Below, one piece after another: positions 20,601-28,547 of a stretch of 64,000 nt of DNA. Source of the stretch: Azospirillum thiophilum (GTDB lineage: Bacteria; Pseudomonadota; Alphaproteobacteria; Azospirillales; Azospirillaceae). The position numbers and the translations under genes were made by a program. Under the pieces are notes generated by a model, which worked only from the letters and a program-made list of their open reading frames with translations, did not search any database and was not told where the DNA came from. The number at the start of each line of letters is the position of its first letter. The first letter of the stretch is position 1. The stretch spans positions 1,107,501-1,171,500 of the forward strand of contig NZ_CP012401.1 in the NCBI RefSeq assembly GCF_001305595.1, in the 5' to 3' direction.

Positions 20601-21181
20601 GCCATGGCGCGGCCGAGCGGGCGGTCCGGCTCGGTCCGGCCGGCGTGGAGCACGGCGTCGCGCGCCTCGGTCAGCAGCCCGTCGGCGGTGCGGTCGTCCA
20701 TCACGTCGAAATGCGGCGCCAGTTCGGCTTCCAGCGGGAAGCGGCGCAGCAGCGACTGGCAGAAGGCGTGGATGGTCTGGATCTTCATGCCGCCGGGGCA
20801 GTCGACCACCTGGGCGAACAGCCGCCTTGCATTCAGCCGCGCCTCGACCGACGGCCGTTCGCCGCACAGGTCGGCCAGCCTGTCCTCCAGCCCGTCGTCG
20901 GGCAGGGTCGCCCACAGGCCCAGCGTGCGGTTGATGCGGATCGCCATCTCCGCGGCGGCCGCCTTGGTGAAGGTCAGGCACAGGATGCGCGCCGGCGGCG
21001 TCCCGGCCAGCATCAGCCGCAGCACCCGGTCGGTCAGCACCTTGGTCTTGCCCGAGCCGGCCGACGCCCCCACCCACACCGAGGCGGTCGGATCGGACGC
21101 CTGCCGCTGTGCCACGTTGGGGTCGGGCGGCAGGGTGCGGGCGAGCAGGTCGGTCGCGCTATTGCCGAGAGTGTCGGTCAT
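17639..21181 (-). CDS. addA: double-strand break repair helicase-nuclease AddA
   Basis: UvrD-like helicase with a RecB-type nuclease domain, 1180 residues. With AddB it resects double-strand breaks for RecA loading. Walker A is GASAGSGKT at 38-46, with LCLTFTKAAAAEMAIRI as motif Ia, LDHILIDEAQDTNPDQW as the Walker B region, and VALTRAEDRLYI as motif VI. The C-terminal nuclease domain has the catalytic VWIADYKTNRPP. The ATG at 21181 lies 2 bp after the addB stop; a longer frame reaching 21739 is an artefact inside addB. Confidence 0.96.
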   Translation of the reverse strand: MTDTLGNSATDLLARTLPPDPNVAQRQASDPTASVWVGASAGSGKTKVLTDRVLRLMLAGTPPARILCLTFTKAAAAEMAIRINRTLGLWATLPDDGLEDRLADLCGERPSVEARLNARRLFAQVVDCPGGMKIQTIHAFCQSLLRRFPLEAELAPHFDVMDDRTADGLLTEARDAVLHAGRTEPDRPLGRAMARLTADLNAEDFAGLLAELAGQRGQIEKLLESHGGLDGLVDAIHDTLNVPPGVTEESILAHACHDDRCDPPALREACRALSGGSAGDQERGIAIQQWLDAADRRVRAFEAYKRLFLTAEGSPRKTLITKKPATACPQALAALQKEAERLVEIAERVKAAGVAASTTALLTLAQAMLEAYRERKAARALLDYDDLILAANRLLGGKDGTAARVPWVLYKLDGGLDHILIDEAQDTNPDQWAIVAALAGEFFAELEAAAPDGKIRTVFAVGDEKQSIFSFQRADPAEFARMRCHFQDKAETAERLWSGVDLDISFRSTSAVLETVDAVFAIDRARDGVASDASPVIRHRAFRRGQAGLVELWPPVKPAEVVETTAWAPPVAREATDSPSARLASVIAATVHRWIDSGERLEAKGRPVQPGDVMVLVRRRTAFVTELVRALKDRGVPVAGVDRMVLTEQLAVMDLVALADFLLLPDDDLTLATVLKGPLIGLTEEELFRVAHGRRGTLWRALVALAETEPDFRPARRYLGDLLARTDFSAPYELFAGLLNRPCPADTRSGRRAILKRLGPDAQDPLEEFLAVCLAFEKTEPPSLQNFLAWLAASDAEIKRELEQGGGTVRIMTVHGSKGLQAPIVFLPDTLGSPTQSPPILWPDESCPVPLFAARRSQEDALSAEARARANRRRDQEYRRLLYVALTRAEDRLYICGHQGKREPSDDCWYRLVEEAMRGNGVPHPFDFTGLCPDGWAGEGWRLVGAQTAAVPRHVESEDSITAAPPPPWIAEPAPVEPEPSRPLTPSRPDGEEPAARSPLGADDGQRFRRGLLVHRLLQTLPTLAEAAREAACRRFLARPAHQLTAEQQDAIARETLAVLSHAEFAHLFGPDSRAEVPLVGVVALGDGSRALAGRIDRLALAGDTVWIADYKTNRPPPRDLEDVPMVYRRQMAAYREALRAVYPGRRVRCVLLWTDGPFTMELPPSLLDAAAAGLAPRAG

Positions 21182-21183
21182 GC

Positions 21184-24147
21184 TCAGCCTTCTCCCTCCC
21201 CACCGCCGGCCGACCATTCCTGGACGCGGGCGAGATGGGCGTAGTCGGTGTAGCGCGGCGCCATCGCCGGGCGCGGGCGGGAGCGGTAGGGGGTGTCGGG
21301 GTCGTCGAAGCGGGCGATCAGCGCCTCCAGCCCGGCCTTCGCCTCCTCGGCCAGCGCGGCGGGATCGCCCTTGACCGGCTTTTCCTCGCCGGCCGGGTCG
21401 CCGCCGGACAGGCGCCAGAAGGTCAGCTCGGCCACCGGAGCGGCATCGATGCCGCTGAAACGGCCGGCGGTGGCGATGGCGGCCTCCAGTGGCAACTGCG
21501 GGGCGAAGCCGAGCTCGATCTCGCGCGTGCCGGGCGGGGTGCCGGTCTTGTAGTCGATGACGACCAGCCCGTCGGGGCCGCGGTCGATGCGGTCGGCCTT
21601 GGCGGTCAGGGTGAAGGGGCCGCCGGGGCCGGACAACTCCAGCCGGCCCGGCACCTCGGTCGCCAGCGGGCGGAGGCGGGGACGGCGCTCGCGCTCCAGA
21701 TCGACGAACCAGGCGGCGACCCGCTCGAAGCGCGGCCACCAGAAGGCCCAGACGTCGGGATGGCTGCGCAGCAGCGGGCCGAAACGGTCCCGTCCCAGCG
21801 CGATCAGCCGGTCCAGCGCATCATGGGGCAGCGGGCCCGGATGCTCGCGGACGAAGGCGTCGAGCGTGTCGTGGATGATCTGGCCGCGGTCGGACGCGCC
21901 GGGATCGGCGGCGATCGGGTCAAGCGCGCGCAGCCGCAGGGCGTGGCGGGCATAGATGGCGTAGGGGTCGCGCATCCAGGTCTCGATCTCCGTCACCGAC
22001 AGCTTGCGCGGGCGGGCGGACAGCGGCGGGCGCGGTTCGGGGGCGCCGACCGGCTGCACCCGGTCCGGCTCGTCCAGCCCGCGCGCCCAGGCGAGCCAGC
22101 CGGCCCCGCGCTCCTCCACCACGCCGTCCATGTCCAGCGCCTTCAGCACGGTTTCCAGCCGCAGCAGCCAGCGCGACGGCACGGTCGGCGTGCCCTCCAC
22201 CCGTGCGGCGCGGGTCAGCACCACCTCCGGTGCGCCGCAGGCATGGGCGAAGTCGTGGGCCGACATGCCGACCAGCCGTTCCGGGCTGGGCAGGCCGAAA
22301 TCGCGCCGCATCGGCCGCGACATCCAGGGATCGGCGGATGCTGCCGGCGGCCATGTCCCCTCGTTCAGCCCGCCCAGGATGGTCAGGTCGAGATGCTGGA
22401 GCCGCGCTTCCATCGGCCCCAGGATGAACAGGCGCGGGTGCAGGCCATAGCGGGGACGCACCGCCCGTGCGCTCATCAGCGCGTCCAGCAGCGCCGGGTA
22501 ATCCTTGGCCGGGATCGCCGGGAAGCCCTCGGCCGCCTCCAGCAGATCCGCCAGGAAGCGCGCCGCCTCCTCGCCGTCGTCCTGGCGCCAGAGGCGGTCC
22601 TTGCCCTCCTGCTCATGGTCGGCGGCCAGCGCCTCGCAGAAGGCGACATGGGCGCGCAGCAGGTCGGCCAGCGGAGTCTCGCCATTCAACGCCTCCAGGA
22701 AGGGGGCGGCGCGCCGGCCGATGTCGATCAGCCACTCCCGCAGGAAGCCCTGCTGGTCCTCATGGTCGAAGCGGTCGGCCTGCTCCAGCGCGGCCAGCAC
22801 GCCATCGAAGCCCTCCGCCGGGCGGGGGCCGCGCAGCACCACCCGTTCCAGCGCGCGGACGGCGGCGCGGAAATCCCCCGAGTCGCGGCCTCCAGCGGCC
22901 ATCGGATGCTTGGCGAGAGCCAGCAGGGCCAGCGGATGGACGCGGCTCGCCGCCAGCTCCGCCGTCAGCCGGAGATAGGTGCCGACCGCGGTGTGGGCGA
23001 GCGGCTGGCCGCCCGAGTCGTTGACCAGGATCCCCCAGCGTGCCAGCGCCATGGCGACCCGGCGGCCGAGGTTGCGGTCGGGGGTGATCAGGGCCGCGGT
23101 GCGGGTCGGGGTTTCCAGCGCATGGCGCATCAGCAGGGCGATGACCTGCGCCTCTTCCTCCGACGTGGCGGCGTCGATGCGGGTCAGGCCGGTCAGCGCC
23201 GACGCGTCCAGCCCCGACAGCTCGCGCCAGCCCTCGGTCGTCGCCGCGGGCCGCATCGCTTCGGCGATCAGGCGGGCACGGGCGCCGCGCGGCTCCGCCA
23301 CGTCGGTCCAGGCCCGCACCTCGTCCCGCTCGACGCCGAGATGCCGGATCAACTGCGACAGGCCGTGCTGCGGGTGGGATTCGTCCTGTTCGATCGCCTG
23401 CCAGATGGTGTCGTCGGCGTCCTGGTCGAGGCCGGGCAGCACCATCGCCCCCTGCGGCAGCCGGGCGATGACCGACAGCAGGTCCGACGCCGCGACGATG
23501 GAACCGGTGGAGCCGGCGGCGATCACCATCCCCGGCGGCGGGGCGGCCTGCCAGAGTGCGGCCTGCGTCTCCAGCGCCAGGTTTCGGCGTTGGGCCGGGT
23601 CGGTCTCGCCGCTCGACTCGAGTATGGCGGGCCAGACCTCGGTGACAATGTTGAGAAACTCCAGGGTTTTCTTCCAGTGCTCCGCGTAATCATCGGGAAC
23701 AAGGGTGTGGAGCCGCTCGAAACCAACACGTTCCGTCCACACGGCATCGATCAACCGACCCAAGTCGGCTCCAAGGCGTACCGCCTGAGCTGTCGTTGCC
23801 GATAACGTGCTGGCCAAGACCAGCCGCGCCAGCGTCATCTGCCGGCTTAGCGGGGAGATTGCTTCGGGCAGGTCGAGCGGGAGGTCCGGCAGTTCCTCCT
23901 CGGTCAGGCTTAGGTCGCCGGCGTCCAACTCGCCCAGCGGTGCCATCCGCGGCAGCAGCGTCGGCTGTCCGCCGGAGCGGCGCAGGAAGGCCTGTTGCAG
24001 CGACCGGCAGGCGCGCCGGGTCGGCAGCAGCACCGTCACCCCGGCCAGCGCCATCGGGTCGCCGCCGACCCGCTCCATGATCCCCGCCGCCAGCATGTCG
24101 ACGAAGGGCGCACCGGAGGGGATGCTGTAGACTTTGGGGTGGGTCAT
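21184..24147 (-). CDS. addB: double-strand break repair protein AddB (alphaproteobacterial type)
   Basis: Second subunit of the AddAB helicase-nuclease, 987 residues. The N-terminal half is a degenerate helicase (VTVLLPTRRACRSLQQAFL and later RTAALITPDRNLGRRVAMAL). The C-terminal PD-(D/E)XK nuclease domain has the motif LVVIDYKTGTPPG. It immediately precedes addA (2-bp gap), so the two are translated together. The start ATG at 24147 gives the usual alphaproteobacterial length. Confidence 0.95.
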   Translation of the reverse strand: MTHPKVYSIPSGAPFVDMLAAGIMERVGGDPMALAGVTVLLPTRRACRSLQQAFLRRSGGQPTLLPRMAPLGELDAGDLSLTEEELPDLPLDLPEAISPLSRQMTLARLVLASTLSATTAQAVRLGADLGRLIDAVWTERVGFERLHTLVPDDYAEHWKKTLEFLNIVTEVWPAILESSGETDPAQRRNLALETQAALWQAAPPPGMVIAAGSTGSIVAASDLLSVIARLPQGAMVLPGLDQDADDTIWQAIEQDESHPQHGLSQLIRHLGVERDEVRAWTDVAEPRGARARLIAEAMRPAATTEGWRELSGLDASALTGLTRIDAATSEEEAQVIALLMRHALETPTRTAALITPDRNLGRRVAMALARWGILVNDSGGQPLAHTAVGTYLRLTAELAASRVHPLALLALAKHPMAAGGRDSGDFRAAVRALERVVLRGPRPAEGFDGVLAALEQADRFDHEDQQGFLREWLIDIGRRAAPFLEALNGETPLADLLRAHVAFCEALAADHEQEGKDRLWRQDDGEEAARFLADLLEAAEGFPAIPAKDYPALLDALMSARAVRPRYGLHPRLFILGPMEARLQHLDLTILGGLNEGTWPPAASADPWMSRPMRRDFGLPSPERLVGMSAHDFAHACGAPEVVLTRAARVEGTPTVPSRWLLRLETVLKALDMDGVVEERGAGWLAWARGLDEPDRVQPVGAPEPRPPLSARPRKLSVTEIETWMRDPYAIYARHALRLRALDPIAADPGASDRGQIIHDTLDAFVREHPGPLPHDALDRLIALGRDRFGPLLRSHPDVWAFWWPRFERVAAWFVDLERERRPRLRPLATEVPGRLELSGPGGPFTLTAKADRIDRGPDGLVVIDYKTGTPPGTREIELGFAPQLPLEAAIATAGRFSGIDAAPVAELTFWRLSGGDPAGEEKPVKGDPAALAEEAKAGLEALIARFDDPDTPYRSRPRPAMAPRYTDYAHLARVQEWSAGGGEGEG

Positions 24148-24180
24148 GGACTGTCCGGATTGGTGCTTGTTGGTGCGGGC

Positions 24181-24300
24181 GCCGATTGCCCCCTCCTTAA
24201 CCCTCCCCCGCTTTTGGCGGTGGAGGGAACTGCCGCCACTTCGCAGAAGGCACCCTCTCCCGCACAGCGGGGGAGGGTCGGGGAGGGGGCAATCATCGGC
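24181..24300. repeat. 120-bp nested inverted-repeat intergenic element
   Basis: Imperfect palindromic element between murU and addB. Outer arms are 24181-24196 (GCCGATTGCCCCCTCC) and 24282-24300 (same sequence inverted, with AT inserted). An inner pair is CCCTCCCCCGC (24201-24211) against GCGGGGGAGGG (24267-24277). A third 12-bp hairpin is within 24252-24278. The structure looks like a dispersed palindromic intergenic repeat rather than a simple terminator. Confidence 0.7.
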
Positions 24301-24339
24301 AACGCACCCGATGGACTGGATGATACCTGAACGCCGCCC

Positions 24340-25095
24340 TCAATGGGCAACCGCGCGCACGCCGCCGATGGCCAGCAGATCCTCGGCCTCCCGCAGCCCA
24401 CCGGGGGTGCCGACATGGAACCACAGCCCGTCATGGGCGAGGCCGAAGAGCCTGCCTGCCTGCTGCGCCCGGTCCCAGATGCGGTTGGTGGAGAAGGCGC
24501 CGTCGGGGGTGTCCGCTGCGAACAGCTCCGGCTTCACGATCTGGACGCCGGCATAGACGAAGGGGGCCAGTTCGAGTTCGCCGCGGCGGGTCAGCCGGCC
24601 CAGCGGGTCCATGTGATAGTCGCCGGGCCCGTCATAGCCGACCGACTTGGTCGTCGCCATCATCAGCAGCAGCGCGTCCATCTCCGCCGGGTTCCAATAG
24701 GCGGCGAGGCGGCGCAATGCCGGGATCGGTCCGTCGAGCCAGAAGATGTCCGCGTTGACGGTATAGACCGGCGCGGCGCCCAGCAGGGGCAGCGCCTTCT
24801 TCACCCCGCCGCCGGTCTCCAGCAGCGTCTCTTCCGGCGAGAGGGCGATGGCCGGCCAGCTTGGATTCTCCGCCGCCCGGCTTTTCAGGTGATCGCCGAT
24901 CATAGCGCCGAGATAGTGGCTGTTGACCACCGCCTTGGCCACGCCGGCCGCGGCCAGCCGGTCGAGCGCATGGTCCAGCATCGGCCGGCCGAGCACCGGG
25001 ATCAGCGGTTTCGGCCGGTGGTCGGTCAGCGGCCGCATGCGCAGGCCCTTGCCGGCGGCAAGCACCATCGCGGTATCGGGAACGGTCAAGGTCAT
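24340..25095 (-). CDS. murU: N-acetylmuramate alpha-1-phosphate uridylyltransferase
   Basis: Nucleotidyltransferase of 251 residues that makes UDP-MurNAc from MurNAc-1-phosphate in cell-wall recycling. The N-terminal motif is LAAGKGLRMRPLT (12-24) with K29 in PKPLIPVLGRP. TVNADIFWLD holds the metal-binding aspartate region, and WFHVGTPGGLREAE is the typical C-terminal motif. It follows amgK at 2 bp (a GTG at 25101 would overlap the amgK stop). The amgK neighbour favours MurU over a generic sugar nucleotidyltransferase. Confidence 0.88.
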   Translation of the reverse strand: MTLTVPDTAMVLAAGKGLRMRPLTDHRPKPLIPVLGRPMLDHALDRLAAAGVAKAVVNSHYLGAMIGDHLKSRAAENPSWPAIALSPEETLLETGGGVKKALPLLGAAPVYTVNADIFWLDGPIPALRRLAAYWNPAEMDALLLMMATTKSVGYDGPGDYHMDPLGRLTRRGELELAPFVYAGVQIVKPELFAADTPDGAFSTNRIWDRAQQAGRLFGLAHDGLWFHVGTPGGLREAEDLLAIGGVRAVAH

Positions 25096-25097
25096 GT

Positions 25098-26126
25098 TCA
25101 CGGCGTCTCCGGAACGGCCAGGGCGGCACGGGAATCGGATGGCAGGTGGCGGTCGAACCAGGCGGCGACCGGGCCAAGCTCCGGCTTCGCCAGCTGCGTT
25201 TCCAGCAGGCGCCACACCCGTGGCAGATGGACAAGATAGGAGCGGCGGCCCTGGCTTACCGCCAGACGGACGAAGATGGCGACGATCCGGGTATGGCGCG
25301 CCGCGCCCAGCACAGCCATGGCGCGGCGGAAGGCGGCGGCATCGGTGGCAGGAAAGGCGTCGAGATAGCGTGCGACCATCGCCTCCGCCAGATCGGGCGC
25401 CACGTCGCGCCGCGCATCCTCGAGCAGGGAGACGAGGTCGTAGGCCTGCGGCCCCCAACCGGCGCTTTGGAAATCGATCAACCCGGCAGCACTCACCCCA
25501 GGCCGAGGCAGCCGCATCACATTGTCGACATGGTAGTCGCGCAGCAGCAGCGACGGCGTCCCGGCGCAGGCCGGCTCCAGAACCGCGCGCCAAGCTGTTT
25601 CGAATTCGGAACGTTCCTTGTCGCTTGCGGGGCGGCCGAGCGCAACCGGGACATACGCATCGATGAACAGCCCGGTCTGCGCCAGGAACAGGGCGGGGTC
25701 ATAGACCGGCAGGGCGAGCCGTTCCGCGACGTCGACGGGCCAGTCGCGATGGATCGCGATCAGCGCATCGGTCGCCAGTTCGTAGAGCGGCCACGGGTCG
25801 GCACCGTCCGCCAGCAGGCGGGTAAAGGTTTCGCTTCCGAAATCATCCTGGATTGCCAATCCTCGTTCCACATCCGATGCGAGGATGGTGGGAACCGACA
25901 GACCGATGGCGGCCAACTCGCTGCCGATGGCGATGAAGGGGACGAGATCCTCGGCGGGAACCGGCGTGTCGACCAGGATCAGCGTGCCGCCGTCCGGCTT
26001 GTGGATGCGCTCGTAGCGGCGGGCCGACGCATCGCCGGCCAGCGGCTCCCGCATCGCGGCGGACAGGCCGTGGGCGGCAAGGAAGGCGGCGATTTCCGCC
26101 TCCCGCTTTGACAGGGCCACAGGCAT
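25098..26126 (-). CDS. amgK: N-acetylmuramate/N-acetylglucosamine anomeric kinase
   Basis: Kinase of 342 residues with the aminoglycoside-phosphotransferase fold. It phosphorylates MurNAc and GlcNAc at C1 in the anabolic recycling route that bypasses de novo synthesis (and gives fosfomycin tolerance in pseudomonads). The catalytic loop is LLLRDYHVDNVM and the Mg-binding motif is LIDFQSAGWGPQAYDL. The ATG at 26126 shares one base with the tsaE stop, and murU follows 2 bp after, giving a tsaE-amgK-murU operon. Confidence 0.9.
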   Translation of the reverse strand: MPVALSKREAEIAAFLAAHGLSAAMREPLAGDASARRYERIHKPDGGTLILVDTPVPAEDLVPFIAIGSELAAIGLSVPTILASDVERGLAIQDDFGSETFTRLLADGADPWPLYELATDALIAIHRDWPVDVAERLALPVYDPALFLAQTGLFIDAYVPVALGRPASDKERSEFETAWRAVLEPACAGTPSLLLRDYHVDNVMRLPRPGVSAAGLIDFQSAGWGPQAYDLVSLLEDARRDVAPDLAEAMVARYLDAFPATDAAAFRRAMAVLGAARHTRIVAIFVRLAVSQGRRSYLVHLPRVWRLLETQLAKPELGPVAAWFDRHLPSDSRAALAVPETP

Positions 26127-26638
26127 CACGGCGTCCAGTCGGCGGCGGCGATCCGCGCGGCAAGCGCGCCATGGCCGGTCAGCGTGGCGCGTCGGGCATC
26201 CGGGCCGATATCGGGGCCGGCATGCTCCAGCATCACCTCGACCCGGTCGGGCGGCAGCAGCGGCCCCAGCCGGTCCGGCCACTCCACCAGCGCGACGGCT
26301 TCGGCCCGCGCATCGTCCCAGCCCAGTTCATGGACCTCGTCCGGACCGGACAGGCGGTAGAGGTCGAAATGCCAGACCGGGCCGATGGCAGTGTCGTAGG
26401 TCTGCACCAGCGTGAAGGTGGGCGACGGCACCTCGGCATCCTCATGGGTGACGCCGCAGATCAGCGCCCGCGACAGCGCGGTCTTGCCGGCGCCGAGGTC
26501 GCCACGCAGGGCCACGAGGTCGCGGGGGCGCAGGATGGCGGCCAGCCGGCGGGCCAGCGCCGCGGTGGCGGCCTCGTCGGAAAGCGGGATGACGACGACG
26601 TGGGGGGCATGGGGGCCATGGGGGGACGTGTCCGGCAT
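26126..26638 (-). CDS. tsaE: tRNA threonylcarbamoyladenosine biosynthesis protein TsaE
   Basis: Small P-loop ATPase of 170 residues needed with TsaB, TsaC and TsaD for the t6A modification of ANN-decoding tRNAs. Walker A is GDLGAGKT at 46-53. The family motif SPTFTLVQTY and the HFDLYRL strand are present, as is VALVEWPDRLG. It heads the amgK-murU operon and is translationally linked to amgK. Confidence 0.95.
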   Translation of the reverse strand: MPDTSPHGPHAPHVVVIPLSDEAATAALARRLAAILRPRDLVALRGDLGAGKTALSRALICGVTHEDAEVPSPTFTLVQTYDTAIGPVWHFDLYRLSGPDEVHELGWDDARAEAVALVEWPDRLGPLLPPDRVEVMLEHAGPDIGPDARRATLTGHGALAARIAAADWTP

Positions 26639-26693
26639 GGCGCGGATACTGTGCGAAGCCGCCGCCCGCCTGCAAGCCGGAAAGAAGGATGGG

Positions 26694-27125
26694 TTACCGG
26701 CCGATCCGCCGTTTGGGCGACAGCCGGTCGGCTGCGGGTCCGGCCGGTCCCTCAGCCGACCCCGCGGCCATTACCAGCCGGGGCGCCTTGTTGAAGTTCA
26801 TGGTGATCATGAGCGTCAACGCGCCGTTGATCAGGTGCAGCATCTTGTCGGACGCCACCGGCAGGGGAATGCGCCGGCCCATGCAATAGCCGACCAGCGC
26901 GGCCGTCACCTCGGTGTCGGACAGCGCCAGTTCGGTCACGGTGCCGTCGTCGCCGGTGACGGTCAGACGGGTCTCGATGCCCTCCTGCTCGCGCCCTTCG
27001 GGCTTGTGGTAGAGGACACCGGACACGGTGCCGACCGGCAAGGGATCCTTCACCCGGCGGCGGCGGTCCAGCACGGCCCGGATGACTTCCTGGTCGGTGA
27101 AGACCAGACACCGCAATTCCTTCAT
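26694..27125 (-). CDS. conserved-looking protein of unknown function
   Basis: Soluble 143-residue protein, not recognised. The ATG at 27125 has GGAGG seven bases upstream. It opens with MKELRCLVFTDQEVIRAVLD, has a charged middle, and ends in a basic, Ala/Pro-rich tail. The centre (LALSDTEVTAALVGYCMGRRIPLP) looks like a helical turn region followed by a beta stretch (GALTLMITMNF). It lies upstream of tsaE on the same strand but with 55 bp between them. Codon usage matches its neighbours, so it is probably a real gene. Confidence 0.75.
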   Translation of the reverse strand: MKELRCLVFTDQEVIRAVLDRRRRVKDPLPVGTVSGVLYHKPEGREQEGIETRLTVTGDDGTVTELALSDTEVTAALVGYCMGRRIPLPVASDKMLHLINGALTLMITMNFNKAPRLVMAAGSAEGPAGPAADRLSPKRRIGR

Positions 27126-27395
27126 TCCGGACCTCCACCCGACCGGCTCCCAGGCTGGGGAACCCTGTCACTGTCCGCCTTGCCGGGGCGGGCTGCAATC
27201 AACAAATTTAAGCGAATTTGCCCAAAATCCTACGAATGCCCGCCGCCCTCTCATGCCGAGACATGCGGGACGCGCGACACGGGGCCGCTTTCCCCTTGCT
27301 GGGGGTTGACCCGGCCGGGAAATGCGGACAATGGAAGGTCCATCCATCCGCCTTCGAGTCTCAACTGCCCACCCGTCCCCAAGGAACAGGCTTTC

Positions 27396-28433
27396 ATGTC
27401 GCAGACCGCTTCCAGCACCGATGTCCTCACCACCGACGTCGTCATCGTCGGCGCCGGTCCTGTCGGACTGTTCGCCGTGTTCGAATGCGGCATGCTGAAG
27501 ATGCGCTGCCATGTGGTGGACGCGCTGGACATGGTCGGCGGCCAATGCACGGCGCTCTACCCGGAAAAGCCGATCTACGACATCCCAGCCCATCCCTCCA
27601 TCGAGGCTGCCGACCTGATCGACCGGCTGGCCGAACAGGCGGCTCCCTTCGCGCCGACCTATCATCTGGGCCAGCAGGTGGAAAAGCTGACCCGCCAGGA
27701 TGATGGACGCTGGCTGGTGGAAACCAGCATCGGCACGAAGATCGACGCCCAGGCGGTGATCATCGCCGCCGGCAGCGGCGCCTTCGGCCCCAACCGTCCG
27801 CCGCTCGACGGGCTGGAGGCGTATGAGGGCAAGTCGGTCTTCTACATGGTGCGCCGCCGCCAGGACTTCGCCGGCAAGAAAGTGGTGATCGCCGGCGGCG
27901 GCGACAGCGCGGTCGATTGGGCGCTGTCGCTGGCCGACGTGGCCGAGCGGGTCTATGTCGTCCACCGCCGTCCGAAGTTCCGTGCCGCGCCGGAAAGCGT
28001 CGCCCGCATGGACGCGCTGGTCCGTGACGGCAGGATCGACATGGTGGTGCCCTACCAGCTGTCCGGCCTGGACGGCGAGAACGGGCAGCTGACCGCGGTC
28101 CGCGTCGCCACGCTCGACGGCGAGGAGAAGGCGCTGCCGGCCGACGCGATGCTGGCCTTCTTCGGCCTGTCGATGAATCTCGGACCCATCGCCGACTGGG
28201 GCCTCGATCTGGAGCGCAGCCACATCGCCGTGGCCCAGCCCGGCTGCGCCACCAACGTGCCGGGGATCTTCGCCATCGGCGACATCGCCACATATCCGGG
28301 TAAGCTGAAGCTGATCCTCTGCGGCTTCGCCGAGGCGGCCCAGGCCGCCCACGCCATCCGCTCGCTGGTCTATCCGGGCGAGGCGCTGCATTTCGAATAT
28401 TCCACCTCGAAGGGCGTGCCGGGCGCCGCCTGA
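27396..28433 (+). CDS. ferredoxin--NADP+ reductase, thioredoxin-reductase type
   Basis: FAD enzyme of 345 residues that moves electrons between NADPH and ferredoxin or flavodoxin. FAD-binding GAGPVG is at 19-24, and GGQCTALYPEKPIYDIP is the diagnostic stretch of this reductase class, which lacks the thioredoxin-reductase CxxC. The second dinucleotide site is VVIAGGGDSAVDWA. The C-terminal PGIFAIGDIATYPGKLKLILCGFAEAA is conserved in the family. AAGGAAC precedes the ATG at 27396; the longer frame upstream overlaps nothing recognisable. Confidence 0.93.
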   Translation: MSQTASSTDVLTTDVVIVGAGPVGLFAVFECGMLKMRCHVVDALDMVGGQCTALYPEKPIYDIPAHPSIEAADLIDRLAEQAAPFAPTYHLGQQVEKLTRQDDGRWLVETSIGTKIDAQAVIIAAGSGAFGPNRPPLDGLEAYEGKSVFYMVRRRQDFAGKKVVIAGGGDSAVDWALSLADVAERVYVVHRRPKFRAAPESVARMDALVRDGRIDMVVPYQLSGLDGENGQLTAVRVATLDGEEKALPADAMLAFFGLSMNLGPIADWGLDLERSHIAVAQPGCATNVPGIFAIGDIATYPGKLKLILCGFAEAAQAAHAIRSLVYPGEALHFEYSTSKGVPGAA

Positions 28434-28440
28434 TCCGCTG

Positions 28441-28466
28441 CGGCCCATCGGAATGCCAGTGGGCCG
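28441..28466 (+). terminator. possible terminator after the NADP reductase gene
   Basis: 7-bp stem CGGCCCA/TGGGCCG with a 12-nt loop, 7 bp after the stop codon. There is no clear T-run (TGCTTGCG follows), so it may be a weak or processing hairpin. Confidence 0.35.
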
Positions 28467-28547
28467 TGCTTGCGCTCTCCCGCGCCGCACCGCATCATCG
28501 CGGCAAAGAGACCGTCGGCAACGACGAGACGGGGGAGTTTTGCCATC

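Noticed and set aside
17981-21244. 1087-codon open frame on the + strand
   Set aside because: It runs antisense to addA, whose helicase and nuclease motifs are clear. Composition is Arg/Gln/Gly-rich and typical of high-GC shadow frames.
17639-21739. Extended addA frame overlapping addB by 556 bp
   Set aside because: The ATG at 21181 is followed by the conserved Walker A segment and leaves the normal 2-bp gap to addB.
21109-23805. 898-codon open frame on the + strand
   Set aside because: Antisense to addB with no motifs.
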